From Tribonema minus (lineage: Eukaryota > Sar > Xanthophyceae > Tribonematales > Tribonemataceae): a stretch of 64,000 nt of DNA. Both the position numbers and the translations under genes were made by a program. Positions 1-12,598 of the stretch are shown piece after piece (positions within the stretch are counted from its first letter, which is position 1; every line of letters begins with the position of its first letter). The DNA is taken from positions 276,001 through 340,000 of the forward strand of contig JAFCMP010000071.1 of NCBI GenBank assembly GCA_017506865.1. The letters are read 5' to 3'. Under the pieces are notes generated by a model, which saw only the letters and a program-made list of their open reading frames with translations, ran no database searches and was not told the DNA's origin.

Positions 1-3000
1 ACGACGTGGTCCAGGGCGTGCAGCCGCTCCTGTGCAGCAGGGGTACCGTCCGCCACCGTAGCCGGCTCCGCCCCTATCTCCCTGTGCACACGCTGGAGGC
101 GGGACACCCCATTGGGGCCTTCAGCCACCTCCCCCTCCAGCACATCCCCCAGCTCCTCATTGATGTACCCAACCTGTGACACAGAGGAGAATGCAATGAA
201 CATGAGTGGAGGGGGGGGAGGGGGTATCAGCAAGCTGATGGGTGTACTATTGTCAGTCTGCCCATGAGGCTTACGCTATAGTACAGCGCCATGACAATCG
301 GCGCCCTCACTGATGGCATGCTGATGGCATGCTGGAGTCACAAAGGTGAGGCTACACTGTGTCTGTATGCAGTCGACATTGAATTTTCACATCATATCAA
401 GACTGTGTCGGCACGCCATCGAGTCAGATTGCAAAATGGGACTTCATGGCGCAAGTATGACATACTATCAATACCACAGTGGCAACGTTCATGATCGGCA
501 AGAAAGCTGTTGAATCAATTAATCAACCTATGATTGAGTCAACAGATGCAACAGTTGTGACGCGCGCCCCTCACCAGGTTGTATCTGCAACTGCAACATA
601 CGTTGTAGAACTCCGAGCAGCTCCGCCTAATGCAGCATTCAACCTCAAGTCGCCGAGTAGAAGTACCTGATTGATGAGCATTACATAATGGATGATGATG
701 ACAGCAGACACCTTTCAACCAGACATTCCTACGAGCTATCAGTAAGCATAGTACCTGGTACCCCCTCCGCGGCAGTTTGGTCAGGCCATGGGGGCCTTGG
801 TGCGAGTCGTGGCTGGTGACCAGCAGAAGCTTGAGCTGGTGCCCATCGGTCATGAAGGTCCTGTCCACCAGCCACGGGGCCAGGATGCGGTACCGTGGCT
901 GGCCGGCGCGCTCAATTGCCCGCATCACACCGCGCTCGCTCCGCGCATAGTGGTTGGTGCGCTGCCGCGTGGTGGTGATGTTGGCTGCCTTCGCCCATGG
1001 CTGCATGAACTCAGCATACCACCAGGGGCCCCGGCCGGCCATCCGCGCAGCAAGACCTGGAAACAGCTCGCCCATGCCGCTGCACATTAGAGGGGCAGCG
1101 CACGACACCGTGTGACAGCGACAACAAAAGCACATCATGGTGAGACACCGTCACCAATGCCACGCTGCGATGCGATGGATGCATACTAAAAGTATGCAAG
1201 CATGGAACCAACCAACCGGTTTGAGCATATGACAGTCTCAATCATCACATTTGCCTGTGACTGCCAGGTTTCAGCATATGATGCTGACTCAGACAGCCGC
1301 TCAGTGATCACCATATCACGCGTATTAGAGTGATGAGATCATGATTGTCACACCAACAGTTGACAGAGTGACAGGTCAAGCGCGCTGATAGGACATCTGC
1401 AGTGTGCTATTACCAGCAGCTAAGCTAATAGGACATCTGTATGTAGTGTGCTACTACAGTACTAGTAGGCTAAGCGTGCTCATCCTGTCCACAGGCGCTA
1501 CGCAGCGAGGCTATGCTTGCAGCCCTAGAGCACCCATATGCACGCACGCGTTGTACCCCCCCCCCCCCTGTAAACTTCGGTCAGTGAACTTCAAGCAACT
1601 TGAAGGGCGAAGGACCTGAGAACAACAGCTATGAGACAGATGCGGCAGCGTGTTGGCAACTCACGTTCGGTCGATGCGGATGAACGCCGGCTGGGGCTTG
1701 AAGCTGGGGAGGGGGGCAGTAAGCTTTGGAGGGGCCCCACACAGCGTCCCTGTTCTCGCGGCGCGCTGCGGCATCATCAGGAAACTGCTCGAAAAGCCCC
1801 GACATCAGATCCTGGTAGTCTGTGCGATCGGTCTCCACATAAAGCTGCTGCAGCTGTGCCAGAAGCCGGCGCTTGCTAGCGTCGCTGTCGCCGTCGGGCA
1901 GGTGGCGCACTGTCTCGCAGATGTCCAGGATCTTGAGGTAATCGGCGCCCTCCTGCACGTCTCCGTCATTGTCCAGCTCTGCACCCCTGAAGCCCAGCTG
2001 GTTGAGGCGTGCCTGCAGCTCCCCGTGCAAGTCGTTGCCGGCGTAGGTGGTCACCAGCTCAGCCAAGTCGTGTACAGCCCTGGGAGCATCACGTGCAATC
2101 AATTTGGCCGGGGGGATTCCGTAAGTTGAATGGCAACAAGCACTGTCACTCTAGTTGTACTTGCAGGCCACATCCAAGCCTGGCTAGAAGGCCAAGTCAA
2201 GAACATCCAGACTGCGGGTTGATTATTCTGAGCAGGCCATCACACATCAACTTTCTTGCATGTAGGGACAGAATAAGGCGCATACATGCAGCGTGTGGCT
2301 GAACCAACAAGTAAGGTTGAAGTTGTCCACTACCACTTTGCTCAATGGCAAAAACAGCTGCCTGCTGCCATTTCCACCTCTGCCGAGCAGGGCTGGCGCA
2401 AGTGTGAATGCAGCCTGCACCCAGCCCTCTGTCCAGGTTACATCACGCCGAACATAGTGCACCACAAAAACAGCAGAAATGTGAGCCGTTGAGACACCCA
2501 CATCACTTGCACAAATGCCACGGTGCTGATGAGAGGATGCGAGCCGTTCCAGAAACTGCTCACAAATGTATGCACAGTGTACCTTGTGAATACAGGCATT
2601 TAACTAGGCATTTGCCGCCCACCTGGTGAACGGCCGCACAGTCATGTCGACTTGGGTATCAGGGTCATCATCGTCATTCATGATGTGCGCCCGCAGGGCT
2701 TGGAACAGGGCCCAGTACGTGATGGCCAAGCGCCGCCGCTGGAAGTGCACCTCTGTGTACGTTTTGGCAACCGTCGCCATGTCCTTGGCCACATAGAGGA
2801 AGACCTCATGCAGGCGCCAAGGCGGCCAGGTGGCCTGCAGGGCCTGCAGATTGCTGTTGTGGCGCAGGTCCTGGAATCGTTGAAGCGTCGAGGGGGGCAA
2901 CTGCGCAACAGGAAGCACACGAGGAGCGCGTGTCACTCCACATGAATGGGTTGACCCTCGCCCTGACTTTCATTGTCTTGACTAGCGCTGTAACCAGAGT

Positions 3001-3891
3001 AGCCAGCTGTGATGATCACAGATTGATTGAGATTTGCATTCTGGTCCATGCGAGTGTCAGTACCACTCGCACATGTGACATCTCCAGGCACGTTGCGCAA
3101 GACATTCAGGTACTGTGAGGCTGTTGGCATACTGGTCAACAAGGTCATTATGTGCTGGATGGAAAGCTGCCTTCACGACACTGTTTGACAAGCATGCATG
3201 AATGGCTCAACATGCAAATCCTTCTCACATAAGGTCGTGAGCCATGCACGAACAACAAGTCATGCGACACTGCTGAAGTCCTGCGTGAGTTCCAACGCTG
3301 GTCAAAGTTATAGCTTGCGCCTGAGGCAGCAGCATGCGGTTTTGTAAAACGCAGAAACAGTCACTGTTGCTGTGCGGATGCGCAGGGAATAGTGATGCCC
3401 AGTGCACGCTACCGCTTCACAGCCCACGCTGCGAAGAAGAGAAGACTTTGTTCTTGTACCTGAGCAGCTCCAGGTCCTGCTCCTTGCGTGTAACCTGCCC
3501 CCGCTCCTTGCACATAGCAGGTTAAACACTCCATGTAGAAGCGCTGCGTGGCATCGGGGAAGGGCTGTCCGAGATCTAGCTTCCGGGTGCAGATGTAGTT
3601 GGCCAGCAAGGAGGCCAGATGCCGCACCTTCCCCACGTAATCTGCAGCGTCCTGGAGTGTTTGGGCGATCTCAAGGCTAGGGTGCCGATGCAGGACCTTT
3701 GCAAGGCTGCAAGAGACGGTCTTGTGCCTGAGCTTTACGCCTTGATCCGCTCCAAGGATGCGTCGCCTTCGCTCAAAGGTCCGCAACAGAGTCTCGTGCA
3801 GCCGGCGTGTGTGTGAGGGCTCATGCCCCTGGGCAGTATTCACCGCCGCCTGCCCGAACCTGTTGATGAGCCGCTCGACCAGGTCCGCCAT
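1..3891 (-). CDS. Fanzor (eukaryotic TnpB-like RNA-guided nuclease), N-terminal half, runs off left edge
   Basis: Five exons read down the minus strand: 3891 to about 3523, 2900-2623, 2142-1665, 1079-755 and 173 to beyond position 1. Acceptors end in AG (TGCGCAG before exon 2, GTGTCACAG before exon 5), donors are GTGGGC, GTGAGT and GTACTA, and phases agree at the junctions. Fanzor landmarks appear in order: a helical N-terminus; a segment rich in Thr/His/Arg before the exon 2 end; FKPQPAFIRIDRT at the exon 3/4 border; GPWWYAEFMQPW; then FMTDGHQLKLLLV, the conserved 'TDG' strand before RuvC. Exon 5 ends in ALDHVV, just where the family's first RuvC Asp (DPG) should follow, so the catalytic part lies outside the window. 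Fanzors are OMEGA RNA-guided DNA nucleases that often ride in transposons. The start at 3891 is the first ATG of the open frame. The end of exon 1 is approximate. No frameshift is seen in this half. Confidence 0.72.
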
Positions 3892-3913
3892 AATGTGAAA
3901 ATCGCTGCACCAT

Positions 3914-4051
3914 GTGGAGGAGACAATACACAGAGACAGGCTGTGACTGATGGCGCGGGCACATAATTAGGCACAGGTGGTTTGGAGGAGACAATACACA
4001 GAGACAGGCTGTGACTGTTGGCGTGGGCACACGGACAGGCACAGGCGGTTT
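3914..4051. repeat. 69-bp tandem duplication in a gene-poor stretch
   Basis: A unit starting TGGAGGAGACAATACACAG occurs at 3914 and again at 3983, with a few substitutions. It sits directly upstream (on the minus strand) of the Fanzor start codon, so it could lie in its promoter or 5' leader. The rest of 3892-4744 has no gene I can support. Confidence 0.7.
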
Positions 4052-5038
4052 GATCACGAGTCAAAGTGGATGTACTGGGAGCTTGACACATGGGGTGCTG
4101 GGGCTGACAAATGGAAATTGCCACTTTCACAAAAATCCGCGAATCCCATCAATGGATACTATGCGAAAAAGCGATGCTGAATGCTGCACTGGCGATGCGA
4201 TAAGATGGTGCGATGCGATACGGAAAGCGAAGAAGCCTCGCAAGCATGGCGACGTGTCCACACTTGAAACGACGAGGATAATCGGTCGGACACTGCGGCC
4301 GTCGTGAGACACTGCAGCCTCAGGAGAACTAAAACATACTGTAGCGGCGAACACTGCACCGAAGTGGTGCACGAAGACAATGGGCGACAGCACCATCAGC
4401 AACTTATGACCTCAGCGAGTGCGCACCTGTCGTCTCTGTATCAGCGCCGCACACCTAGGATAGAGACTTCCCCGAACTGCGCGGAGAGTCACATCTTTCA
4501 AGTTGAGGTGCGATGGAAATTGGTAACGCGTAACACGTTAGCCTTCGTTCTCTTGTATCATAATGAGGGCATGCTTGCAGTTAGGCCCTCATGTCTGGCA
4601 CATATGTCTGCGACTCCACCATCAACATTAATGGTGCAGTGCTGCACGTAATACTTGTCAATACGATTCAATTGACCACATAATGGTTGCATATCGTGTC
4701 TAACATGATCAAATTGCCGCTGTCGCCGCTGTTGCTGTTGCCCAGGTATTGCTGACCCTGTCCCCTTCAAGCGCACAACACTCGAGGGCATCTCAGTGCT
4801 CCTCTATGACGAATCGCCATTGACGGATGCACCACGCTTCGCAGTTGATCACTGCAACATAGTGGCGTCCTGTGAGGCGTTTGCGAGGCAATTGTGCGAA
4901 GCGGGCAACCCATTGGACCACATGGTCGTGCATGGGACCGTGAAAAGCGGCAAGACATTCATCCTCCATTGGATATTGCCCTATATTCTGCAGCAGCATT
5001 TCCCCAATGCGCTGTTCTGGAAATACGAGATCAGACAG

Positions 5039-8000
5039 GTGAGCGAGCAGTTACTCTCCATCAAGAACCCGTTTCCCGTTACGTCAACTGTGTGGTAGCA
5101 TTTTTGACTGTCATCACACGCTTTCCGACGCACAGCTCACCCTTCAACTCACGATTCATGGGTGACATACTGGCCAAATCAGTTTAGTTTGAAGTTGGCC
5201 AACGTTTGAGCAGGGCCTGGCACATGGTGGCCTGATCCAGGAAGCATGAACCAGGACTTGATGCAACCACACACCAATGCCTGACATGTAGGACTGGCAG
5301 TGGTACAGTTCGCTACCAGCCAGGCCATGCAGGCCTGTCAAACGCCTATTTTAGCAGGAAGCAAACATGTATCACTCTACCCCGCTCGTCGTTGCAGGTG
5401 TGTACTGCCTGCCTCCAGGAGGTGCAGCACAGCGGCAGCAGTCAGCTTTTCTTTGTTTTTGTGCGCACATGGCCATTGCAGTAGTGTGCAATAGTGCAGC
5501 TGCCTATATTGATAAGCCAACGAGGAACTTGTTGAAACGCTTTATGAAAAAAATGACGAATTTGGGCAATCGTCATCTGCAAGTTCCATGGCCCTTAGTG
5601 TCGAACTTCGTGATTGTAACCTGCATGCGATTGCATTAGAGTTTTTGTCGACGGCGCCCCACTAGAGCATCAAACCTGACTACAAGAGAATGATATTCGA
5701 CGACGGTCGTCTTGCTCTGCAGTGAAACCCTAATTTAAGCAGGGCAAGCTGCGGTGAATGCTGCAGGGGTGTAGACAGCAATGGTGTTAGGTGTGGAGGG
5801 CACGAGGTCATAACTTACGGTTAATCACTGACAGGCAGACTTTGATGTAGGTCATGCACCACCAGTGCCAATTCAGCAAGCATGCAACACCCAGGACATC
5901 GCAGTCAAGTACAGGCGTTGCATTGTGTACTGTTTAAAACATTGATGCAAAGTTGTGGTAAGCATCACGAGGCACAATTTCATGTATGCAAAAGCATTGA
6001 TGGCGGGGCAGAGACTGAGCCATCGGTTGCACTGTATTGGTATTGTCCAGCGTTGTCACATGCCCTGCATAACCTACTTGTCCACCAGAAAGGTGATACA
6101 TTTACACAATAGGCAAATACATGCATATGCATACTACTAGTATACTATAGCCATTCCACTGGCAAATATGTGAGCTCCAACAGTTCAGGGGGAGTCCGAC
6201 ATGGTTCAATTGGACCGTATGATCATCAACGCTGAAGACTCAGTCTGGTGGCATAACAGCACTCGATGTGCGTTGTCGGTAGGCATTGTATGGACCTATG
6301 CATTCGCTACAGATGAAACCTGCAGGACGAACGAAAGAAGCATTGGTGTTCATAGCTTGCCGGCGCTGGTCATAGGTCTGCTGCGGCCAACCTTTACGGC
6401 ACACGTGGCAAGACTTGACTTTGTAGGAATACAAACGGTCATAGAACTCATTTGCCAACCCTAGAACTTGAGGACTCTCGAGCAAATTTGCATGTGGTGG
6501 CAGCCCATCCGGTGATCCTCCTGTAGCTGATCGCCCATGTGGCAACTGCACATGTGCAATTTGAGGCTCCAAACGTGAAATCACCAGGACCGAATGCATC
6601 CTTGGGTGAGGAATTCACTGACGAAATCATGTCATCTATGTTGCAATGACTTGCAATGGTTGCAGCTCTTTAATTGGATTGCCTCTCGCGTTCAGCCGCC
6701 ACCCTCTGTGCGCGTTGGTCCAGAGAAGCATGTCAACTCTACGCTCGAGCAGCCGCGCTGGCACGACCTGCAGTGAGTCGCTGCTCACGTTGCTGTAGTG
6801 TCTGTCGCGCAAGATCATCAGACTGCCTAGCACAACGCGCAGCAAGACGTTCAACTTGCTCACGTTGCTCTGGTGTTTCTCGCACAGACCGCCTAGCGCG
6901 GTCAACAGCAGACCATTGCTCACGTTGCGCTGTTGTCTCTCGCATAGGCCGCCTAGCATGGTCAACAGCAAGCCCGTTGCTCACGCTGCTATCGCGTTGG
7001 ACACGACTAGCCACTCGTTGCACCTCTTCGCTTCCGCCCTTGCTGCTCTGATGCGACGGCCGATTGGGTGCTACTGCACCTGCGGCTGCTGTTACTGCTG
7101 CTGCCACTGTCGCCGACTGCGCTCGCCCGTTTCTTGTTCGGTGGTTTCGGTTTCGGTTTCGAAGTTCAACTTTTTTATGAGGACACACAAACTTGAACTT
7201 CAAACACCATCCCCTAGTCCCCGCGCACGAAGTAGAAGGCGTGCGCACGGCGCGCGCTCGCTTGCGCTCGCTCGCGACCGTTGACGCCCGCCGATAATCG
7301 GCGTACATAAAACGAAAGCAGCAACAATCCTGTTTGTACACATGGGGAATGTTTTGGGCGCAGCTTCCTTCAAGTTGGCATCTAAAATCAACTCATGGCA
7401 TAACCAACCGCGTTGCCACTGTAGCCACATGTACGTTTAAAAAAGACCTCAGGTGAAGGTTTGTAGGTGCATGCTGTCCTCCGAGTACGTTGGCAGCCTG
7501 TGACCTATGAGCGTATACCATGACTGTGGCTGGCAGTAGTCAAGCAATTCTTAGTCAACTTCAGCCTTGCCTGCAACCCAGCTTGAGTCTGGCTTGTGGG
7601 TGCACCATGAGCATCTGCCATGTGGAGGGCATTGCTTTGTGCTTATACGTCAACAGGTGCAAGTGCAGAGCTCTTTACGGCGGCTATGCATAATGAAAAA
7701 CGGCCGCCTTGCCAACCGCCCTGCAATGGGATACCCTCTGTGTTTGTACGTCAATAGGTGCAAGAGCAAAGCCCTTAGCGGCAGCTACGCATGTTGACAA
7801 TGGGTTGCCATGTGTCCAGTGATTCTACCTCAGTGGGGCCGCAGTGCTACTGAACTTGTGCGGAGCACGTATTGGCAATTCCACAGGTGACAAAAGGGAG
7901 GCTTGTCAGGCTTTTGTTGTGTCATCAAGTGATGGAATATTTATTGTCAATAGCATACACATGGTGTGGCAACATAATTCAATGCACCACATCCTTTGAT

Positions 8001-8046
8001 TTGTAGGCATGTTGCTTGTTCGTTTGCTGAAAATCAATTCTTTCAG
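5039..8046 (+). other. long intron-like stretch of the NTPase gene
   Basis: Apart from the opposite-strand Helitron-like fragment, this holds no coding sequence I trust on the plus strand. It includes an imperfect direct repeat of about 53 bp at 7632-7685 and 7739-7792 (shared TACGTCAAYAGGTGCAAG). A small missing exon may be hidden here. Confidence 0.4.
6240..7341 (-). pseudogene. Helitron-like N-terminal fragment (REQ repeats and zinc-finger region)
   Basis: This lies on the minus strand inside a large intron of the plus-strand NTPase gene. The frame from 7341 to 6739 contains repeated Arg/Glu/Gln units (TAQREQW, TPEQREQ, LQQREQR) like the basic repeats that open many algal and oomycete Helitron helicase proteins. 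The frame from 6599 to 6240 has CHVCRKGWP, later CSEC and PYNAYR, resembling the Cys-rich segment that follows in those proteins. Stops and frame changes lie between the two parts. No HUH nuclease or Pif1-type helicase motif is visible downstream, so only a 5' piece remains. The family assignment rests on general resemblance and could be wrong. Confidence 0.35.
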
Positions 8047-10772
8047 GCAAGACATAGCTAGTCATCTCATCTTCGTGTGCAATCCTTTCCTGCCTCCCGT
8101 TGCGCAGTTCACCAAACAGCACGCGTTGCTCAAAGCCATGGTGCAAGATTCGTTGTCCTGGGCCGATGAGCAGGAGATCCGCATCAATATGCGCCAACTT
8201 CCAAGTCGGCCATGGACATCGGTTAATAAGCTGCAGACTGCTCTGCTCGCAATTTTCAAGCAGCTCGACGAGGGCGGCAGGCATGTCTTCATATTGATTG
8301 ATGAGATTCAGCGCTTCTTCAACGACGACGTGTCTGAGCGTCTGAGGTTGGGCTATTGTTCGCCCGCCGATTTCTTCAAGGATCTGGTGTCGCTGTCGCA
8401 GCGACGGAACCGGGTCGCGGTTGCCGTCACAGGAAGCAGCTTGGTTCAGGCTTGGATGAGCTTCAGCGAGGCTGCTCCCAATGACCACACTTTGGCGGGG
8501 GCGCGGCGCATGTTGACCATCCCTGTGAATACAAACCTAGCAGTCGCGGACATGACAGTCATGCAGCTGCGCAGGTGACGCTACGTGTAAGCAAAAGCCA
8601 CACGTCATGTTGGTATCATGATTTTTGTCATAGCATAGTGCTTTTGTTCGACGCAGTCATGCTGGCACATGTATTGTCTGACACCACAAACTGTGATACA
8701 CTGCGGTGCCAGGGGTTGGTAACCACAGCTGGTAGTGAGTGTGCTCCAGTACAAGCCCCCTGCCTAGTAAGAGCCTCCCCCCCCCTGTGAGAGCCATGAG
8801 TGTTGGTGCCAAGGCAAAGTGTGCAGCGTAGCCCCTCTCCACTGGTTGGAGGCCACGCCCTGTAAAAGCCCCGCGTTCTAACTTTGGTTGATTGGATGGA
8901 ATAAAAAGATTTAGAAGTATAAATAAATATATCTGGAGGGAAATTGTTGTTCCAGACAGGGTTTAGGGGTACTTTTGAATTCATGTGTAGGTCCACACCC
9001 CCTTGGCCTGACCAGCCAGCTACGTGAAAACTTCGCAAATATAGTAGAAGTATTATGTGGTTCGTAAACAAGCTTCATCACAGCCGAAAGCTGGCTATAA
9101 GAACTGCAATGCAAAACCAACCCAATCTACTGCGGCTGAGGTGCCAAAGAGTGTGAGATTTTGAGTGCACAGCAACTTACTCTGTGACAACAGGGCATCT
9201 AATACTGCTGTTGGTACTGTGTGCCAGTGTGTACTGTATTCCGGATGTTTATCCATTACGTCCGTTCTAGGACGGCTTACGATTACACGTCGGTACACAA
9301 CAGGAGTAGCCAGCAATTCCAGTGACGGTGTCGTGCAGTCATGTAGGCGATGGAATTATGTGACGGTGGTTCTTGATTCTGTCACGGTGGACTTTGGTTT
9401 TTCTCAACGTCGCAATAGTCCGTCGCGACTCTGTCGTGAACACCACAAGTCGTCTCAGGCGTCAATTGATTGCTTTACAGCCGCAATTGTGCACAACACA
9501 GGACTAAAAAGCAGTATCCATAGCCTTAATGTGACCATTAACACATGCTGAACCACATGCAAGGCACAAATTCTCACAATGCATACAAACACACACAGCA
9601 AGAGCATCACCAGAAGTTGTCTGATGACTCACAGGGGTTTCAGCCCAGTCAGGTACCTGGGCCCAAGATTTGGGACAAGTCAATTGAATGAATATGCATA
9701 TACTGAGGTTGGGGCTGTTTTGTGAAAAAGTATACAATAATCCAGCTCCACTGTGCTGCATTTGGCCTTAGTGTGACACTGGAGTCTGTATACACTTTTA
9801 TTGTATGTCTGCATGGTCACACAGGTACATGCGCAAGCTACATGCACTTGTGTCCAGCATGGGCTGGCTGTTATAACACGCACAAGACACACGAACACAG
9901 TTGAAATATCATTTGTACATCATGTTATTCTTTCAATGTGTCATGCATCAGCAAATGATACCTAATGATGTGCCCCATCTACCAATTTGTGCAGGTTGTA
10001 TCCTGAGGTCACGCTGCCGGACGAGCTGTTCATGACGCTATACCGGGACCCAGCATGGCTCTGTTTCTTAGCCGAAACGTACCGCGGGACACGCAGTGTC
10101 AGCAAAGCCCAGACCCAGGCAGTGCAGAAAGTAGTGGCAGAGTTTGCGGCAGATGTGGACGCACTTGCCTCAGCTCTAGCCAAGCAACCCGAGCTGGTGC
10201 TGGAGTTACGGAGCATGGCGGGCAAAGGGTCTAACGTTGACCCTGCAACCTGGTGGGCGAAGTGGGGGTTTAAGGCTTCAGTTCTCCATGATGATTTCTT
10301 GCAGGATTTCATCACTGAGAGTAGCAAGGGCGTCTGGACGCTGGTACCCTGCATCTATGGCCAATTACTGTCCGACTCCATTGAGGCAGACGGCACACTT
10401 GCGCAGGATATCATGTCCAGGTCTGCATTCATTGATGGCTTCTTCTTTGAGCCAGTATTGAACGATTTGGCTGATCTGAGCAACCAGCTGAAAGCTGAAG
10501 GCGAGATAGCGCAGAGCACAGGTCCCAAAATCTGCATGGCAGCAGCAAAGCGCCTGGCAGAACTCCGCCGCGTATTTGATGAAGAAGCAGACAAGGAAGG
10601 GTGGCTTTCAGACGCGCAAAGTGCGCTCAACGATCCAGCGTTCAAGTACGCATTGAACCACAAGGCCAACCATGTGTCAATCAATGGGTCAAAGAGCGCA
10701 GCAGAGAGCACGCTGAAGGGGCTCAGAGAGGGGAGAGGCAAGCAGTGGGTTCGCAAGCAGAATTTGAAGTTG

Positions 10773-10928
10773 TGTGCGCCCAGGTGTTGTCGATGCAACG
10801 CATCTCGGTACCTGTACGACATTGTCGATGCAACGCATCTCGGTACCTGTACGACATTGTCGTACAGGTACCGAGATATTGTCGTACAGGTACCGAGATG
10901 CGTTGCATCGACAACACCTGGGCGCACA
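10773..10928. mobile_element. 156-bp foldback element with GTTG target duplication
   Basis: The element begins TGTGCGCCCAGGTGTTGTC and ends with its exact reverse complement. The arms are nearly perfect, and the interior is built from repeats of CATCTCGGTACCTGTACGAC in both orientations. GTTG at 10769-10772 is repeated at 10929-10932. The insertion adds 160 bp and shifts the host reading frame. No transposase is encoded and no second copy was seen in the window, so its mobiliser is unknown. Confidence 0.75.
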
Positions 10929-11064
10929 GTTGCTGCGCAACATTTGGTATCAAAAGATCATTCAGACAAAGGAACATACCAACTTCGTGAACGTGCTCGA
11001 ACTGACCGACAACCTCCCCAGGTTGCTGCTGTCTGTGGCAAAGCGTTTCCGGCACATCAAGTAG

Positions 11065-11599
11065 TGAAAATGCACTCCATGACGTGCTGCGTCCACGGCT
11101 GTGCAGCCTCTGTTGACTGATTCTTGCCCGTGTTCCCAGACTGGTGTGTGTGTGTGTGTGTCCAGATATATATACACATTCAATCATGTGTATGGCTGTG
11201 CGGTCGTGATGCAACAATGACAGCCACAAACAGCCCGTCCCGCTTGCGGCCCTGTTTGACAGTACAGTAGTACTTGTGGACTTGTATTTATAAACAGAAG
11301 TACATTTTAATACTTTTAATATCATGAGCTTCAGAAGCACAACTCGTGCGTCTCAGCAAACGCTGCATGCACGTGTGTGGCCCTTTGCTGAATGCTTACA
11401 TGTGTTGTCATAATAGCCCTGCGGGCGGGGGAAACTCCTAGGGATGCGTGCAGGTAGAGAGCACTATGATGAGCACTATGATAACACATACTTCAAGTAC
11501 TTCTCAACCAACAAGAGCATTGTGCACTACTCACACACTGGTGAAATTTTACATCAGGGGTGTTGTACTGCAAGCATTTTGGAAAGCTGGCCATGCAGG
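11065..11599. other. gene-poor stretch after the NTPase gene
   Basis: This contains a short (GT)n/(TA)n tract near 11140-11175 and AT-rich sequence. No gene or RNA is supported. Confidence 0.4.
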
Positions 11600-11613
11600 C
11601 AAGTACAACAGTG

Positions 11614-11695
11614 CAGACTAGGCTGCTGCATTGACACAAACTTTTCGATTGCATAGGCGACCAGGCCTCCCTTCGGCCTTATAAATTCAAGTCCA
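11614..11695 (+). mobile_element. 5'-truncated copy of the non-LTR retrotransposon 3' end
   Basis: These 82 bp match the stop-codon region and 3' UTR of the element at 30271-34287 (from CAGACTAGGCTGCTGC through ATAAATNCAAGTCCA) with scattered substitutions. They are flanked by a perfect 14-bp duplication, CAAGTACAACAGTG, at 11600-11613 and 11696-11709. That is the signature of target-primed reverse transcription with 5' truncation. Confidence 0.8.
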
Positions 11696-11709
11696 CAAGT
11701 ACAACAGTG

Positions 11710-12598
11710 TCACTGCACAGCAAAGGAAGCAGGGGGCACTCAAGGCGGCACAAGTGACACTGTGTGCAAAAGAGAGAAGTCACAAGTAAATTGTGCTTTC
11801 TGAAGCAACGGTCACTTCAGAAAGCCAAGAACAGTGCTTTCAGGAGCACTTCAGGGAGTTTTTGAACCGCTTTTTATGGTATACTGTCCTAGCATCAGCG
11901 CGTACGCCGTCCACAGGAATGTATTCTCGCTCAGGGCGCGAAGAAGCCCAGATGATGGTCTAACTTGATGCTGCTGTACGGAATCTACATGTCGTGTGAC
12001 TTCTGAAAGTGTCTAAACGACAACCAGCAATGTACTAAGGCTTACTCTATGCAGGTTTCATGTCACTGTCAGAGGTCTGCTATCACGTCCTGCTGTGTCA
12101 GCACGGTCTGCACCTGAGCTGCTCTCATACCACATGATGCTGTTGCTGACACCAGTGCTCTTTTGGCTTCATTATAGCGGGGTCGCGATGAGAGCCCGAC
12201 TGCGCAGTCAAACTCCTTCCCAAGGCAGCGGGTGGCCCCAGGTTGCCCAAAGGTCCCCTGTCGTTCAACAAATGCCTGGCATTAAGCCGAGGCCTCTTGG
12301 TCATGAATGTTTGAAGGATAAGCAGTGGGGGGCTGGCAACCTCGAGGGTACATTCCAGACCACACCCCACTACACGTACATATGCTACACCAGCTACCAT
12401 GCTACCACTACACCCCCCCCCCCCCTTATTACTAGTAGGCACCCACCCGTGCCGCTGGCGGCCACCGGCGCCAGGCAGCACTGGCAACTGCCTGCACTAC
12501 CCCGTGGGTGACCCTGCGCTGCCACTGCCCATGCCATTATCCGCCCCGCCCCCCACACACACCACCCAATTGTCTATTCGTGAGCATCACCGTGATCC
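11710..12598. other. gene-poor stretch
   Basis: No coding region is supported. A C-homopolymer of about 13 bases lies at 12413-12425. The sequence is otherwise unremarkable. Confidence 0.35.

Larger units (their letters stand above)
4745..11064 (+). pseudogene. multi-exon P-loop NTPase (AAA/STAND or CRN/RHS-like), broken by a foldback insertion
   Basis: Recognised exons are 4745-5038, 8047-8574, 9995-10772 and 10933-11064. Exon 4745-5038 carries Walker A (GTVKSGKT). Exon 8047-8574 carries Walker B (VFILIDEIQRFF) and a sensor-like strand (VAVAVTGSS). The junction 8574/9995 keeps phase and gives QLRRLYPEVTLP. The C-terminal 300 or so residues are helical with no family I recognise. The phase between 5038 and 8047 does not close, so a small exon is missing from my model or lost. 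First exons upstream of 4745 were not found. A 156-bp inverted repeat plus 4-bp duplication interrupts the last exon. Removing it restores one frame (NLKLLRNIWY) ending at the TAG of 11062-11064. The NTPase call is firm; the subfamily is inference. Confidence 0.6.

Noticed and set aside
6674..7284. Plus-strand frames of 125 and 142 codons
   Set aside because: They mirror the minus-strand REQ repeats, which make better protein sense.
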